Notes: generated by a model from the sequence alone, not told the origin. Positions 17,966-26,395 are shown, numbered from the stretch's first letter. The stretch: DNA of 64,000 nucleotides from Streptosporangium carneum (GCF_027922005.1 NZ_BSEV01000006.1:1-64000); one strand, 5' to 3'. Translations and numbers: made by a program.

Positions 17966-17983
17966 ACTTGCCGACCGGCTAGT
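17966..17983. promoter_or_regulatory. TetR operator O1
   Basis: ACTTGCCGACCGGCTAGT is an 18-bp palindrome with mismatches at only two base pairs. It lies 31 bp upstream of the MFS start codon, probably over its promoter. Confidence 0.65.
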
Positions 17984-18012
17984 GTCGGATATGCTGGGAA
18001 TGTAGGCGGCTC

Positions 18013-18030
18013 ACTTACCGGTCGTCAAGT
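18013..18030. promoter_or_regulatory. TetR operator O2
   Basis: ACTTACCGGTCGTCAAGT keeps the ACTT/AAGT ends and CG core of O1 (6 of 9 pairs). Its centre is 47 bp from that of O1, and it ends 22 bp before the tetR ATG. It is a weaker copy, suited to autoregulation. Confidence 0.55.
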
Positions 18031-18052
18031 TAATTTCGCCGCAAAGGGAATC

Positions 18053-18604
18053 ATGAGGGAAAACGCCGATACTCGGACGCGCATCCAGGAGATCGCCCTG
18101 AAGCTCTTCGTCGAGCAGGGTTACGAGGCGACGTCGCTCCGCGAGATAGCGGAGGAACTCGGCGTGACCAAGGCCGCCCTCTACTACCACTTCAAGAGCA
18201 AGGACGAGATCGTCACCAGCCTGGCCGAGGACCGGCTGCGCGAGGTCGAGGAGCTGGTCGAATGGGCGAAGGACCAGCCCCGCAACGACGAGGCCCGCCG
18301 TGAGCTGATCCGCCGCTACTCCGACGACCTGCACCACGGTCAGCACCACCAGATCATGCGTTTCCTCGAGCGCAACCAGACCTCGCTGAAGAACCATCCG
18401 GTGATGGAGCGCACCCGCGAGCGGATGTTCGAGATCCTCGAATTCCTCGTCGAGCCGGACGACCCGACGGTCACCCGGCTGAGGAACTCCATGGCCCTGT
18501 TCGTCCTGCACGCCTCCTGGTTCATCATCAGAGACGAGACGATCACCGACGACGAGCGCAGGGAGGCCGCGCTCGAGGTCGCTTTCGACCTGCTGCGCAG
18601 ATGA
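18053..18604 (+). CDS. TetR-family regulator of the adjacent MFS pump
   Basis: A 183-aa repressor. Helix-turn-helix residues about 8-55 include EIALKLFVEQGYEATSLREI and LGVTKAALYYHFKSKDEI, close to the TetR consensus. The ligand domain contains a histidine-rich patch (DDLHHGQHHQIM), unusual and possibly a metal or ligand contact. ATG 18053 is chosen over the longer open frame because AAAGGGAA precedes it and the helix-turn-helix starts at a normal distance. Its last codons overlap the DUF4031 gene as ATGA, so the two are one transcription unit. It faces the MFS gene across two operators. Confidence 0.9.
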   Translation: MRENADTRTRIQEIALKLFVEQGYEATSLREIAEELGVTKAALYYHFKSKDEIVTSLAEDRLREVEELVEWAKDQPRNDEARRELIRRYSDDLHHGQHHQIMRFLERNQTSLKNHPVMERTRERMFEILEFLVEPDDPTVTRLRNSMALFVLHASWFIIRDETITDDERREAALEVAFDLLRR

Positions 18605-18867
18605 GCGTCCTCATCGACCCGCCGAACTGGCCGGGTCCCCGCGGCCTGCTCTGGTCCCACCTGGTCAGCGACAGCTCGACCGAGGAGTTGCACGCCTTCG
18701 CCGCCCTGCTGGGCGTGCCGGCCCGGGCGTTCGACCGCGACCACTACGACGTCCCCGAGACCGTCTACGAACGGGCGGTCTCCCTGGGGGCGGAGGCGGT
18801 CTCCTCGCGCGAGCTTCTCGCCCGGTTGATCGCGTCAGGCCTGCGCAGGCGCAAGGTTCGTCCATGA
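18601..18867 (+). CDS. DUF4031 domain protein
   Basis: An 88-aa protein of a conserved actinobacterial family of unknown function. The full domain is present: VLIDPPNWPGPRGLLWSHLV, the SSTEELHAFAALLGVP block, FDRDHYDVPE and the C-terminal SRELLARLIASGLRRRK. The invariant DPP-W, WSHLV, and DHYD residues suggest an enzyme-like pocket. Translationally coupled to the TetR gene (ATGA overlap). No function is claimed. Confidence 0.9.
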   Translation: MSVLIDPPNWPGPRGLLWSHLVSDSSTEELHAFAALLGVPARAFDRDHYDVPETVYERAVSLGAEAVSSRELLARLIASGLRRRKVRP

Positions 18868-18960
18868 ATCACCCCTGAACCATGCCTTTCGCATGGATCC
18901 CTCCATCAAGGGCATGACGGCTCCCTGAACGACACAGACCACATGTCGAAGGGGAAAATC

Positions 18961-19506
18961 ATGCTCAACGGCAAGACGATCGCCTTCCTGGTCGCGCCCG
19001 AGGGGGTCGAACAGGTCGAGCTCACCGAGCCGTGGAAGGCCGTCCAGCAGGCGGGAGGCACCCCGAGGCTGGTCTCGACCCAACCGGGCGAGGTCCAGGC
19101 GTTCAACCACCTCGACAAGGGTGAGCGTTTCCCGGTGGACACGACGGTCGAGGAGGTGTCGGTGGCCGACTTCGACGGGCTCGTGCTGCCGGGAGGAGTC
19201 GTCAACCCCGACTTCCTCAGGACCGACCCCGGCGCAGTCCGGTTCACCAAGGAGTTCTTCGAGGCGGGCAAGCCCGTCGCCGCCATCTGTCACGGGCCGT
19301 GGACCCTGGTCGAGGCGGACGTCGTCCGCGGCCGCACGGTCACCTCGTGGCCCAGCGTCAGGACGGACCTGCGCAACGCCGGAGCGAACTGGGAGGACAG
19401 AGAGGTGGTCGTCTGCACGGCGGGCCCCAACACCCTGGTCACCAGCCGCAAACCCGATGATCTCAAGGCCTTCGACCAGGCCGTGGTGGACGCCTTCGCC
19501 GCCTAG
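18961..19506 (+). CDS. DJ-1/PfpI-family protein (YhbO-like)
   Basis: Class I glutamine amidotransferase-like protein of 181 aa, of the type annotated as PfpI protease or as deglycase and stress chaperone. The nucleophile elbow is AAICHGPWTL, with Cys followed by His. The glutamate partner is in the N-terminal VAPEGVEQVEL, and VSVADFDGLVLPGGVVNPD is the standard beta strand before the active site. ATG 18961 is preferred over ATG 18943 because AAGGGG sits 6 bases before it. The gene stands alone, and its exact activity is debated for the whole family. Confidence 0.92.
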   Translation: MLNGKTIAFLVAPEGVEQVELTEPWKAVQQAGGTPRLVSTQPGEVQAFNHLDKGERFPVDTTVEEVSVADFDGLVLPGGVVNPDFLRTDPGAVRFTKEFFEAGKPVAAICHGPWTLVEADVVRGRTVTSWPSVRTDLRNAGANWEDREVVVCTAGPNTLVTSRKPDDLKAFDQAVVDAFAA

Positions 19507-19630
19507 CCCTGCACCGGGAACGGGCGGTGCGGGTGGTGCGAGGCGCGAAGCGTGAGAAGCGGCGGCCTCTGCTCGGTTAGGACGACCAGAGTGGGGCAGG
19601 GCTCTAAAGGTCAACTGCGAAGGAGGCACT

Positions 19631-20167
19631 GTGGAGGCCACAATCGCGCTACGTCTTCCGCGAGACGCCGCGAGCGTTCCCGTCATCAGGCAACTGCTGG
19701 ACGCGTCACTGCGCGCGCTGGGAGTTGAGCCACAGATTCGCGAGGACATCCTGCTCATGCTCTCCGAGGCGTGCTCGAACGTGATCCAGCACGCGACGCC
19801 GAGTGACGACTACATGGTGAGCACCGAGCTGTTCCGCGACCGTTGCGTCATCAAAGTGGTGGACGCGGGAAACGGCTTCGACTTCACGGGAGCGCGTTCC
19901 CCGTCCCCCACCTCGGAGCACGGCCGCGGCCTGCTCATCATGAAGGCCCTGGCCGACGACATCCGCTTCGTCAACCGGCACGAGCGGGGCTCGATCGTCT
20001 GCCTGGAGAAGACCCTGCGCTTCGTGGAGGACGCTCCGGGACTGTCGCTCCTGCTCAACGAGGAACACGAGGGGGAGGGAGAACGTCACGCCTCCGGCAG
20101 GACGACGCAGAACGAGCCGCACATCGGTGATCACACACGGGTCGGCGAGCACGTGAAGGTCAGGTGA
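19631..20167 (+). CDS. Anti-sigma-factor-type serine kinase (RsbW/SpoIIAB-like HATPase)
   Basis: A 178-aa GHKL ATPase. The N box EACSNVIQHA, the G1 box VVDAGNGFDF and the G2 region SEHGRGLLIMKALADDIRF are all recognisable, as in RsbW/SpoIIAB proteins that bind a sigma factor or phosphorylate an anti-sigma antagonist. The core ends near residue 145; the rest is a hydrophilic tail. The start is GTG behind AAGGAGG. No sigma factor or antagonist gene is adjacent. A SigB-type promoter lies 4.6 kb downstream (24777-24800), so a link to the general stress response is possible but unproven. Confidence 0.88.
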   Translation: MEATIALRLPRDAASVPVIRQLLDASLRALGVEPQIREDILLMLSEACSNVIQHATPSDDYMVSTELFRDRCVIKVVDAGNGFDFTGARSPSPTSEHGRGLLIMKALADDIRFVNRHERGSIVCLEKTLRFVEDAPGLSLLLNEEHEGEGERHASGRTTQNEPHIGDHTRVGEHVKVR

Positions 20168-20197
20168 GCGAAGGCCTCCCGCGTGTCTCCGACGGTC

Positions 20198-20440
20198 TCA
20201 CGGCCCCGGCCTGACCGGGGCCCGGGAGTCCGGGCCGCGGACGGAGGCGTCCGTCGCCCCGGCGCTCCTTCCCGTACCGGCGCTCCTTCCGCGCCTGGCG
20301 GCCCGGCCTCGTCGGCGGACGGTCGACACGGCGAGCGCCGCCAGGGCGACGAGGACGACCACGGAGACGAGGAGTGCCGCCAGCCCGAGGAGACCAAGAA
20401 CGATCATGATGCTGACGAGCTCGCTGATCAACTGCCGCAC
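20198..20440 (-). CDS. Small one-helix membrane protein (hypothetical)
   Basis: Reads 80 aa: a long hydrophobic segment (residues about 4-38, MIVLGLLGLAALLVSVVVLV) followed by an Arg/Gly-rich tail (STVRRRGRAARRGR). This is the shape of a small bitopic membrane protein. It begins 28 bp after the PucR gene on the same strand. The hairpin at 20202-20222 covers its last codons. Small size and overlap with a terminator keep confidence low. Confidence 0.4.
   Translation of the reverse strand: MRQLISELVSIMIVLGLLGLAALLVSVVVLVALAALAVSTVRRRGRAARRGRSAGTGRSAGATDASVRGPDSRAPVRPGP
20202..20222. terminator. Hairpin between anti-sigma gene and PucR unit
   Basis: GGCCCCGG, loop CCTGA, CCGGGGCC: a perfect 8-bp stem 35 bp past the HATPase stop. 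Confidence 0.55.
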
Positions 20441-20468
20441 CGCAGAGCTTTGCCCGGATTATTACTGG

Positions 20469-21521
20469 CTACACCGCATTCCAGCGAGCCAGCTTCAGCG
20501 CGAGATGGAGTTCTAACCTGTCGGCTCCGTCCTTCAGGCTCCGCCCGGTGGCCTGCTCGATCCTGGCCAGGCGGTAGTAGAGGCTGGTGCGGTGCAGGTG
20601 GAGCAGCCTGGCGGTCTCCTGCGCGTCTCCGCCGCTGTCCAGATAGACCTCCAGCGTGACGGTGAGGGCGGGGTGCTCGCGCAGCGGGCCGAGAGGCGTG
20701 GCCGACGGCTCGGCGAGCAGCCGGTAGACGCCCAGTTCGGGCCAGCGGGCGACCGGTCCGAGCGCCGGTTCGGCCACCGCCGCCCTGGCCGCGGCGACCG
20801 CCTCCCGGTAGGCCTCCCCAACCGATCCGAGCCCGGCGTGCACCGCGCTCACCCCCGCCCCGCCCCCGGTGCGCGCGATCAGCCGCTCTCCCAGCGCGGC
20901 CGCGTCCTCGCCTCCGTTCAGCAGCAGCACGGCATGCCGGTCGAGGACGGCGAAGGCGGTGGGACGCCGCATCCGGGAGAGTTCCTCCCCCACCGCCCTG
21001 CCCAGGTCCTCGCGGTCGCCGCGCAGGGCCAGCAGGCGCAGCGGCCTGTCGCCGAGCACCCCTGCGGCCCGCTCCACGGTGATCCCTCCGACGAGGAGCC
21101 TGCGCAGCGTGCCCGAGCCACCGCCGTCGTCGAGCAGGGCGGCGATGGCGGCGGCGTCCCGTACGGCCCTCGCCTCCTCCTCCGGACTCAGCGGGCCCTC
21201 GCCCTCGATGATCCAGAGCAGGCCGACACGCCTTTCCTGGTGGATCAGGGGCACACAGAGCCGGGCCGCCATGCCCAGCGCCGGGTTGGCGGGCACCCTG
21301 ACCGGCACCCGGATCGTGGCCACGCCGTGAGCCTCCTGCCAGGCTCTCACCTCCGAGGGGACGGAGCGGGACAGGATGGCCTGAGCCCGGACCCGGTCGA
21401 CCTCGCCGTGGTGGACGCTGTGCGCGACGACCTGGCCCTCGGAGTCGTCCACGGCCATGCCCCGCCCGACGGCCACGGCCAGGGAGTCGAGAAGATCCTG
21501 GACATCATCGCCGATCATCAC
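20469..21521 (-). CDS. PucR/CdaR-family transcriptional regulator
   Basis: A 350-aa activator-like regulator. The C-terminal helix-turn-helix (about 290-345) reads SGGDAQETARLLHLHRTSLYYRLARIEQATG in pieces: TARLLHLHRTSLYYRL, then the RIEQATGRSL helix, which is the PucR signature. The middle is a GGDEF-like degenerate domain typical of the family (FAVLDRHAVLLLNGGEDAAALGERL). The N-terminal part is a GAF-like sensor (AVGRGMAVDDSEGQVVAHS). It is divergent from the SHMT-like gene with about 100 bp between them, which suggests direct control. Family members respond to purine, amino-acid or GABA metabolites. Confidence 0.9.
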   Translation of the reverse strand: MMIGDDVQDLLDSLAVAVGRGMAVDDSEGQVVAHSVHHGEVDRVRAQAILSRSVPSEVRAWQEAHGVATIRVPVRVPANPALGMAARLCVPLIHQERRVGLLWIIEGEGPLSPEEEARAVRDAAAIAALLDDGGGSGTLRRLLVGGITVERAAGVLGDRPLRLLALRGDREDLGRAVGEELSRMRRPTAFAVLDRHAVLLLNGGEDAAALGERLIARTGGGAGVSAVHAGLGSVGEAYREAVAAARAAVAEPALGPVARWPELGVYRLLAEPSATPLGPLREHPALTVTLEVYLDSGGDAQETARLLHLHRTSLYYRLARIEQATGRSLKDGADRLELHLALKLARWNAV

Positions 21522-21621
21522 CGAATCCTACAGATGTATGAAAGATCTCCGCTGGGCAGACGATGACGGGTTATGACGCGGGCCGTAGCGTCGCATCCGT
21601 CGCCTCGCGAAAGGAACCGGC

Positions 21622-22929
21622 GTGGAGGAACGCAGTCGAGTCGCCCCGTGGGCGCCGCCCAGGGCGCAGCGGCGGCTGGTGGAACTCGAGTCCGAGACGG
21701 ACGGTCTGGGACTGAACGAGATCGTCCGGCTGGTCGACGCGGTGCTCGCGGAGCACAGGGGCAGGCTCGACGAGGACGGCGTCGTGCTCTACGCGGGCAC
21801 CAACACGATGAGCGAACGCGCCAGGGCCGCCCACGAGGTGTCGCTGGGCAGCCGCCCCTCCATGGGGTGGCCGGGCGACAAGTTCCAGACAGGCCTGGAC
21901 GAGCTCGACATGCTGGAGGTGCTCGCCCCCCTCCAGGTCGCGGCCCTGATGGGCGGCGAGTTCGCCGAGGTCAGGCTGCAGAGCGCGACGCTGGCGAACC
22001 TGGCCTGCTACACCGCGTTCGCCAGGCCCGGCGACACGATCGCGGTGCTGCCCGAGGCCGCGGGCGGCCATGCCAGCCATCACGCTCAGGGGGCGGCCGG
22101 GATCAGGGGCCTGCGGGTGGTCGACCTGCCCTACGACGCGGACCTGTTCGGCATCGACCACGACGCGCTGCCCGGGTTCCTTCACGAGCACCGGCCCGCC
22201 CTGGTGGTGATCGGAGCGAGCCTGATGCTGTTCCCGCACGACGTCGCGCGGGTCAGGGCCGCGTGCGACGAGGTCGGGGCGGTGCTGGTCTACGACGCCT
22301 CGCACATGGCCGGGCTGATCGCGGGCGGCCGTTTCCAGCGACCGCTGGAGGAGGGCGCCCACCTGGTGACCATGTCGACCTACAAGTCCTTCGGCGGCCC
22401 GCCGGGCGCCGCCGTCGTGACCCGCGACGAGGAGCTCGCGCGCCGGGTCTCGGCTGCCGCCTACCCGGGACTGACCGCCAACTACGACGCCTCCCGGCTG
22501 GCTCCGCTGGCCGTCACGGCCGCCGAGCACGCCGCGAACGGCCCCGCCTACGCCGACGCCTGCGTCGCGAACGCCAAGGCGCTGGCCGCCGCGCTGGCCG
22601 CGCAGGGGTTCGCCGTCGCGGCGCCCCACCTGGGCTGGACGGTCTCCCACCACGTCGCGGTCGACGCCGCCGCGTTCGGCGGCGGGGACCGGGCGGCCCG
22701 GCTGCTGGCCGAGGGCGGCGTCTACCTCAGCGGCATCGGCCTGCCCGACCAGGCTCCCGGCGAGGCGATGCGAGGACTGCGGATCGGTACCCAGGAGGTG
22801 ACCCGTCGCGGGTTCACCCCCGATAGCATGCTCGAGGTCGCGGCGCTGATGCGCGGACTGCTGATCGACGGCCGGGATCCGGCCAAGGTCCTGCAAGAGG
22901 CGGTCGCGCTACGCCGCTCGACCCAATGA
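21622..22929 (+). CDS. PLP-dependent SHMT-like enzyme
   Basis: A 435-aa fold-type I PLP enzyme related to serine hydroxymethyltransferase. The Schiff-base lysine is in TMSTYKSFGGPPGA; the cofactor Asp and His are in VYDASHMAGLI; the AN-x2-Y region is RLQSATLANLACYTAFA. The N-terminal substrate loop (YSEGYPGKRYYGG in true SHMT) is replaced by VSLGSRPSMGWPGDKFQTG. Tetrahydrofolate residues are not obvious, so a specialised beta-hydroxy-amino-acid lyase or transferase is as likely as GlyA. Divergent from PucR and convergent with succinate-semialdehyde dehydrogenase. The catabolic setting argues against housekeeping GlyA. Confidence 0.8.
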   Translation: MEERSRVAPWAPPRAQRRLVELESETDGLGLNEIVRLVDAVLAEHRGRLDEDGVVLYAGTNTMSERARAAHEVSLGSRPSMGWPGDKFQTGLDELDMLEVLAPLQVAALMGGEFAEVRLQSATLANLACYTAFARPGDTIAVLPEAAGGHASHHAQGAAGIRGLRVVDLPYDADLFGIDHDALPGFLHEHRPALVVIGASLMLFPHDVARVRAACDEVGAVLVYDASHMAGLIAGGRFQRPLEEGAHLVTMSTYKSFGGPPGAAVVTRDEELARRVSAAAYPGLTANYDASRLAPLAVTAAEHAANGPAYADACVANAKALAAALAAQGFAVAAPHLGWTVSHHVAVDAAAFGGGDRAARLLAEGGVYLSGIGLPDQAPGEAMRGLRIGTQEVTRRGFTPDSMLEVAALMRGLLIDGRDPAKVLQEAVALRRSTQ

Positions 22930-22933
22930 TCTC

Positions 22934-22979
22934 GGACCGGCCCGCGACCCCCTGGGGTTCGCCCCTGGCGGGCCGGTCC
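22934..22979. terminator. Bidirectional terminator, 12-bp perfect stem
   Basis: GGACCGGCCCGC at 22934-22945 pairs with 22968-22979, between the convergent SHMT-like and aldehyde dehydrogenase genes. The loop holds a second small GGGG/CCCC hairpin. Confidence 0.65.
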
Positions 22980-23091
22980 GGGCCGCCCTCTTGTCCGCTT
23001 CGCCGTGTCCTCCGTCCCCGCGCCGGCGTCCTCACCCCCCGCTCTAATCCCCGCTCTCCGGCTCTTCGAGCGTCGGAGCGCGTCGGGCGGC

Positions 23092-24465
23092 TCAGCCGAT
23101 CCAGACCGTCTTGAGGTTGCAGAACTCGCGGATGCCGTGCGCGGACAACTCCCTGCCGTACCCGGAGTTCTTGACGCCGCCGAACGGCAGCTGGGGATAC
23201 GAGACCACCATGCCGTTGACGAAGACCATTCCGGCCTCCAGGTCGGCGACGAAGCGCTCCTGCTCGATCTCGTCCTTGGTCCAGGCGTTCGAACCGAGCC
23301 CGAAGGAGGTGCTGTTGGCCAGGGCGATGGCCTCGTCGATGTCCTGGACCCGGTACAGCGAGGCCACGGGACCGAACGCCTCCTCCCTGAACAGTCTCAT
23401 CTCCGGGGTGACGCCCGCCAGCACGGTCGGCTCGTAGAACCAGCCCGGCCTGTCGGGGCTCACCCCGCCGCACAGCACCCGCGCGCCGCGCCCGACCGCG
23501 TCGGCGACCAGTTTCTCCAGGTCGTCGAGGCCCTGCTCGGTGGCGAGCGGCCCCACGTCGGTGGAGTCCTCCATGGGGTCTCCCACCCGCAGCGACTCCA
23601 TGCGCTCCACGAAGCGGCCGGCGAACTCGTCGTACACGTCGGCGTGCACGATGAACCGCTTCGCCGCGATGCAGGACTGGCCGTTGTTCTGCACCCTCGC
23701 GGTGACGGCGGTGGAGACGGCGCCCTCGATGTCGGCGGACGGCATCACGACGTAGGGGTCGGAGCCGCCGAGCTCCAGGACCGTCTTCTTGACCTCGCCG
23801 CCCGCGATCGAGGCGACGGAGCGGCCCGCGGGCTCGGAGCCGGTCAGCGTGGCGGCGACCACGCGCTCGTCCCTCAGCAGCCGCTCGACCTGCGCCGAAC
23901 CGATCAGCAGGGTCTGGAAGCAGCCTGGGGGGAAGCCCGCCCTGGTGAACAGCTCGCCCAGGTAGAGAGCGGTCTGCGGCACGTTCGACGAGTGCTTGAG
24001 CAGTCCCACGTTGCCCGCCATCAGCGCGGGCGCGGCGAAGCGGATCACCTGCCAGAGGGGGAAGTTCCACGGCATCACCGCGAGCACGGGCCCCAGCGGC
24101 TGGTAGCGCGCGTAGGCGTGTCGCGCCCCGACGGCCCGCGCGTCCGCGGGCTCGTCCGCCAGGAACTCCTCCGCGTGGTCGGCGTAGTAGCGCATCCCTG
24201 TCACGCACTTGGTCGCCTCGGCGCGGGCCGCGGCCAGCGTCTTGCCCATCTCGGTGGTCATGAGCCTGGCCACCTCCTCCCGCTCGCTCTCGAGCAGGTC
24301 GGCCGCGGCGCGCATCCAGGACGCCCGTTGCTTGAAGTCGGCGTTCCGGTAGGTTCTGAACTCGGAGGCGGCGCGCGCGAGCCGCTCCTCCACCTCCTGG
24401 TCGCTCAGCGGTTCGAAGGTCTTCAGAGTCTCACCGGTGGCCGGGTTGATCGTCGCGATCGCCAT
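23092..24465 (-). CDS. gabD: NAD(P)-dependent succinate-semialdehyde dehydrogenase
   Basis: Aldehyde dehydrogenase of 457 aa, the short SSADH length, oxidising succinate semialdehyde or a related aldehyde. Catalytic cysteine in NNGQSCIAAKRF; general-base Glu in TVLELGGSDPYVV; cofactor motifs VLAVMPWNFPLWQ and LTGSEPAGRSVA are intact. The start is MAIATINPATGE behind GAGGAGG; the longer open frame upstream is not supported. The position near PucR suggests GABA or amino-acid catabolism, but the substrate call rests on similarity of motifs only. Confidence 0.88.
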   Translation of the reverse strand: MAIATINPATGETLKTFEPLSDQEVEERLARAASEFRTYRNADFKQRASWMRAAADLLESEREEVARLMTTEMGKTLAAARAEATKCVTGMRYYADHAEEFLADEPADARAVGARHAYARYQPLGPVLAVMPWNFPLWQVIRFAAPALMAGNVGLLKHSSNVPQTALYLGELFTRAGFPPGCFQTLLIGSAQVERLLRDERVVAATLTGSEPAGRSVASIAGGEVKKTVLELGGSDPYVVMPSADIEGAVSTAVTARVQNNGQSCIAAKRFIVHADVYDEFAGRFVERMESLRVGDPMEDSTDVGPLATEQGLDDLEKLVADAVGRGARVLCGGVSPDRPGWFYEPTVLAGVTPEMRLFREEAFGPVASLYRVQDIDEAIALANSTSFGLGSNAWTKDEIEQERFVADLEAGMVFVNGMVVSYPQLPFGGVKNSGYGRELSAHGIREFCNLKTVWIG

Positions 24466-24776
24466 CAGTACCTCCTCGACGGCCGCCGCCCTCGGACGGC
24501 GAGCCGGTCGGAATCGAGAGCTGCCGGACGGGGCGGGCACGGCCGCCTCTCACCGCGCCGGTCGCGATGCGAGCGGGGAACCGCGGAGATCGACGCCCTG
24601 CTCCCCCTCCACCCCATATCCCCTCAGGCCCCGGGGAAACGGAAAGGAACCGGGAACCTGGACGGCCCGCCGCCGGGGAGAGCCCCCACGCGGAAGAGAC
24701 GGCGCGAACCGGGGACGGCACCGAAAAGACCCCTTTGACCTGGAAAGACAGGAAATCGGCAGCCGTGGTGAGGAAT

Positions 24777-24800
24777 GTTGGGAGGTGCCGGATTGGGTAC
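24777..24800 (+). promoter_or_regulatory. SigB/SigF-type stress promoter
   Basis: GTTG at 24777-24780, 14 bp, then GGGTAC at 24795-24800. This matches the G-n-n-T (14-16 bp) GGGTA(C/T) form recognised by the SigB/SigF family in actinomycetes. It predicts a transcript starting near 24807, about 32 nt before the DUF2795 ATG. The rest of the 24466-24838 gap (373 bp) is purine-rich with no other recognised feature. Confidence 0.6.
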
Positions 24801-24838
24801 GGCCACCTCATGACGACCCTATTTCGGGAGCTGAGACC

Positions 24839-25255
24839 ATGAACGCCGAACGCGGCAGCGCCAAGCACGGCCCGCGAGTGGACGAGGAGCGCAAGCACGA
24901 GGTCGAGGGGACCGTACGCGGCGGCGGTCCGACCCACGCGGAGGAGTGGCGGGACCGCGAACCCATCCGGGACGCCGACGACGAACTGACGCCCAGGAGA
25001 TACCCTCCGGGCCACGAACCGGGCAGCCCGGAGGGGATCACCCCCGGCGACGTCGAACGCCGCAGCACTCTGGCGAAGTGGCTGAGCGACGCGCGATGGC
25101 CGGCGGACCGCGACGAGCTCCTCGCGCACGCCGAGGAGAAGATGGCCCCGGACAGTCTCGTGGCGAGCCTGCGCGACCTGCCGGACGGGGAATTCCGCAA
25201 CGCGGGCGAGGTCGCCAGAGCCCTCGGCCTCGGATCGGAGCGCCGCCGCCGGTAG
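24839..25255 (+). CDS. DUF2795 domain protein
   Basis: A very hydrophilic 138-aa protein. Residues 1-65 are charged and proline-poor coil (EERKHEVEGTVRGGGPTHAE and similar), likely disordered. The C-terminal DUF2795 repeat begins after LAKWLSDARWPADRDELLAHA and holds SLVASLRDLPDGEFRNAGEV, the L-x-x-LP-x-G-x-F/Y motif of the family. Function is unknown. In actinomycetes such proteins are often stress-induced; the SigB-type promoter upstream agrees. The stop is 9 bp from the end of the convergent oxidoreductase gene. Confidence 0.85.
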   Translation: MNAERGSAKHGPRVDEERKHEVEGTVRGGGPTHAEEWRDREPIRDADDELTPRRYPPGHEPGSPEGITPGDVERRSTLAKWLSDARWPADRDELLAHAEEKMAPDSLVASLRDLPDGEFRNAGEVARALGLGSERRRR

Positions 25256-25264
25256 CGGCGGGAT

Positions 25265-26290
25265 TCAGAGGCCGACCTCGATGACGACCTTGCCGACCGC
25301 CCCCGCCTCGACCGCCGCGTGGGCGTCGGCCGCGCGTTCCAGAGGGAAGCGGACGATCGGCAGACCCGCCTGCTCCCCCGCCCTCAGCGCGCCCGCCGCG
25401 ACGGCGGCGGAGACGTCCTCGACGGCGGCCAGCTTGGCCCCCTCGGGAACGGTGTAGACCAGGACGCCCTGGTAGCGGAGGTTGCCCGTCGCGACCGGCC
25501 CCATCGGCAGGCGCAGCTCGGCGGGGCCGCCGTCCACGGCGTAGACGGCGACGGTTCCCGTGGGGGCGAGGACCGCGAGGTCGAGCTCGGCGTTCACCAC
25601 CGGGGCGACCTCGACGACGAGGTCGACACCGCCGGGAGCGACGCCCCTGATCTCGGCCGCCGCGTCCCCGGTTCGGTAGTTCACGACGTGGCGGGCTCCC
25701 GCCGCGCGCGCCAGCTCGGCCTTCTCCGGGCCGCTGACGGTGGCGACCACCGTGGCGCCCGCCCATCCGGCGAGTTGGATCGCGGCGTTGCCGACCGCGC
25801 CCGCCCCGCCCGCGACGAGGACGGTGCGGCCCTCCAGACTGCCCGGGGCCAGCCGCCCCGTCGTGCCCTCCGCCACGGTGAGGCAGCGGTGCGCGGTCAG
25901 CGCAGGGATTCCGAGCGCGGCCCCCACCTCGAACGACGCCTCCTCCGGCAGCCGTACGGCCTGCCGGACGGGCAGCACCACGAACTCCTGGGCGGTGCCG
26001 TCCTTGCGCTGCCAGGCCGCCTCCCAGATCCAGACACGGTCGCCGGGCCTCAGCTCGTCGACCCCCTCGCCGACCGCGTCGACGACCCCGGAGCCGTCCT
26101 GGCCGGGCACCACCTCGGGGAAGGGCGGCTTGCCGTCGGCGCTGTCCGCGCGGTACTTCCAGTCGCTCGGGTTGACCGCCGACAGGACCACCCGGACCCG
26201 TACCTCGCCGGGGCCGGGTTCGGGAACGGGCCTGTCGACCAGACGCAGGACCTCGGGACCACCGGTCTCGGTGTAGATGATCGCCTTCAT
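25265..26290 (-). CDS. NADPH:quinone reductase / zinc-type alcohol dehydrogenase-like MDR
   Basis: A 341-aa medium-chain dehydrogenase/reductase. The N-terminal GroES-like domain has VVLSAVNPSDWKYR and VVPGQDGSGVVDAVG. The Rossmann domain has VLVAGGAGAVGNAAIQLAGW (NADPH loop). The catalytic and structural zinc cysteines of alcohol dehydrogenases are absent, as in quinone oxidoreductases. Probable role: one-electron-safe reduction of quinones or enones. Monocistronic; convergent with DUF2795. The ATG is at 26290. Confidence 0.9.
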   Translation of the reverse strand: MKAIIYTETGGPEVLRLVDRPVPEPGPGEVRVRVVLSAVNPSDWKYRADSADGKPPFPEVVPGQDGSGVVDAVGEGVDELRPGDRVWIWEAAWQRKDGTAQEFVVLPVRQAVRLPEEASFEVGAALGIPALTAHRCLTVAEGTTGRLAPGSLEGRTVLVAGGAGAVGNAAIQLAGWAGATVVATVSGPEKAELARAAGARHVVNYRTGDAAAEIRGVAPGGVDLVVEVAPVVNAELDLAVLAPTGTVAVYAVDGGPAELRLPMGPVATGNLRYQGVLVYTVPEGAKLAAVEDVSAAVAAGALRAGEQAGLPIVRFPLERAADAHAAVEAGAVGKVVIEVGL

Positions 26291-26395
26291 GTCGAAAAGA
26301 AAGATCCCGTCCGCCCGCCCTATTCCCCGTATTTCCTACTCTCTATGTCCGCGCTCCCTCCGTTCGTGGACCGGGTCCTGCCGGAACCAGTCCTG

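Noticed and set aside
23005..24738. 577-codon plus-strand open frame opposite the aldehyde dehydrogenase
   Set aside because: Antisense shadow without motifs; the minus-strand frame carries the catalytic Cys and Glu.
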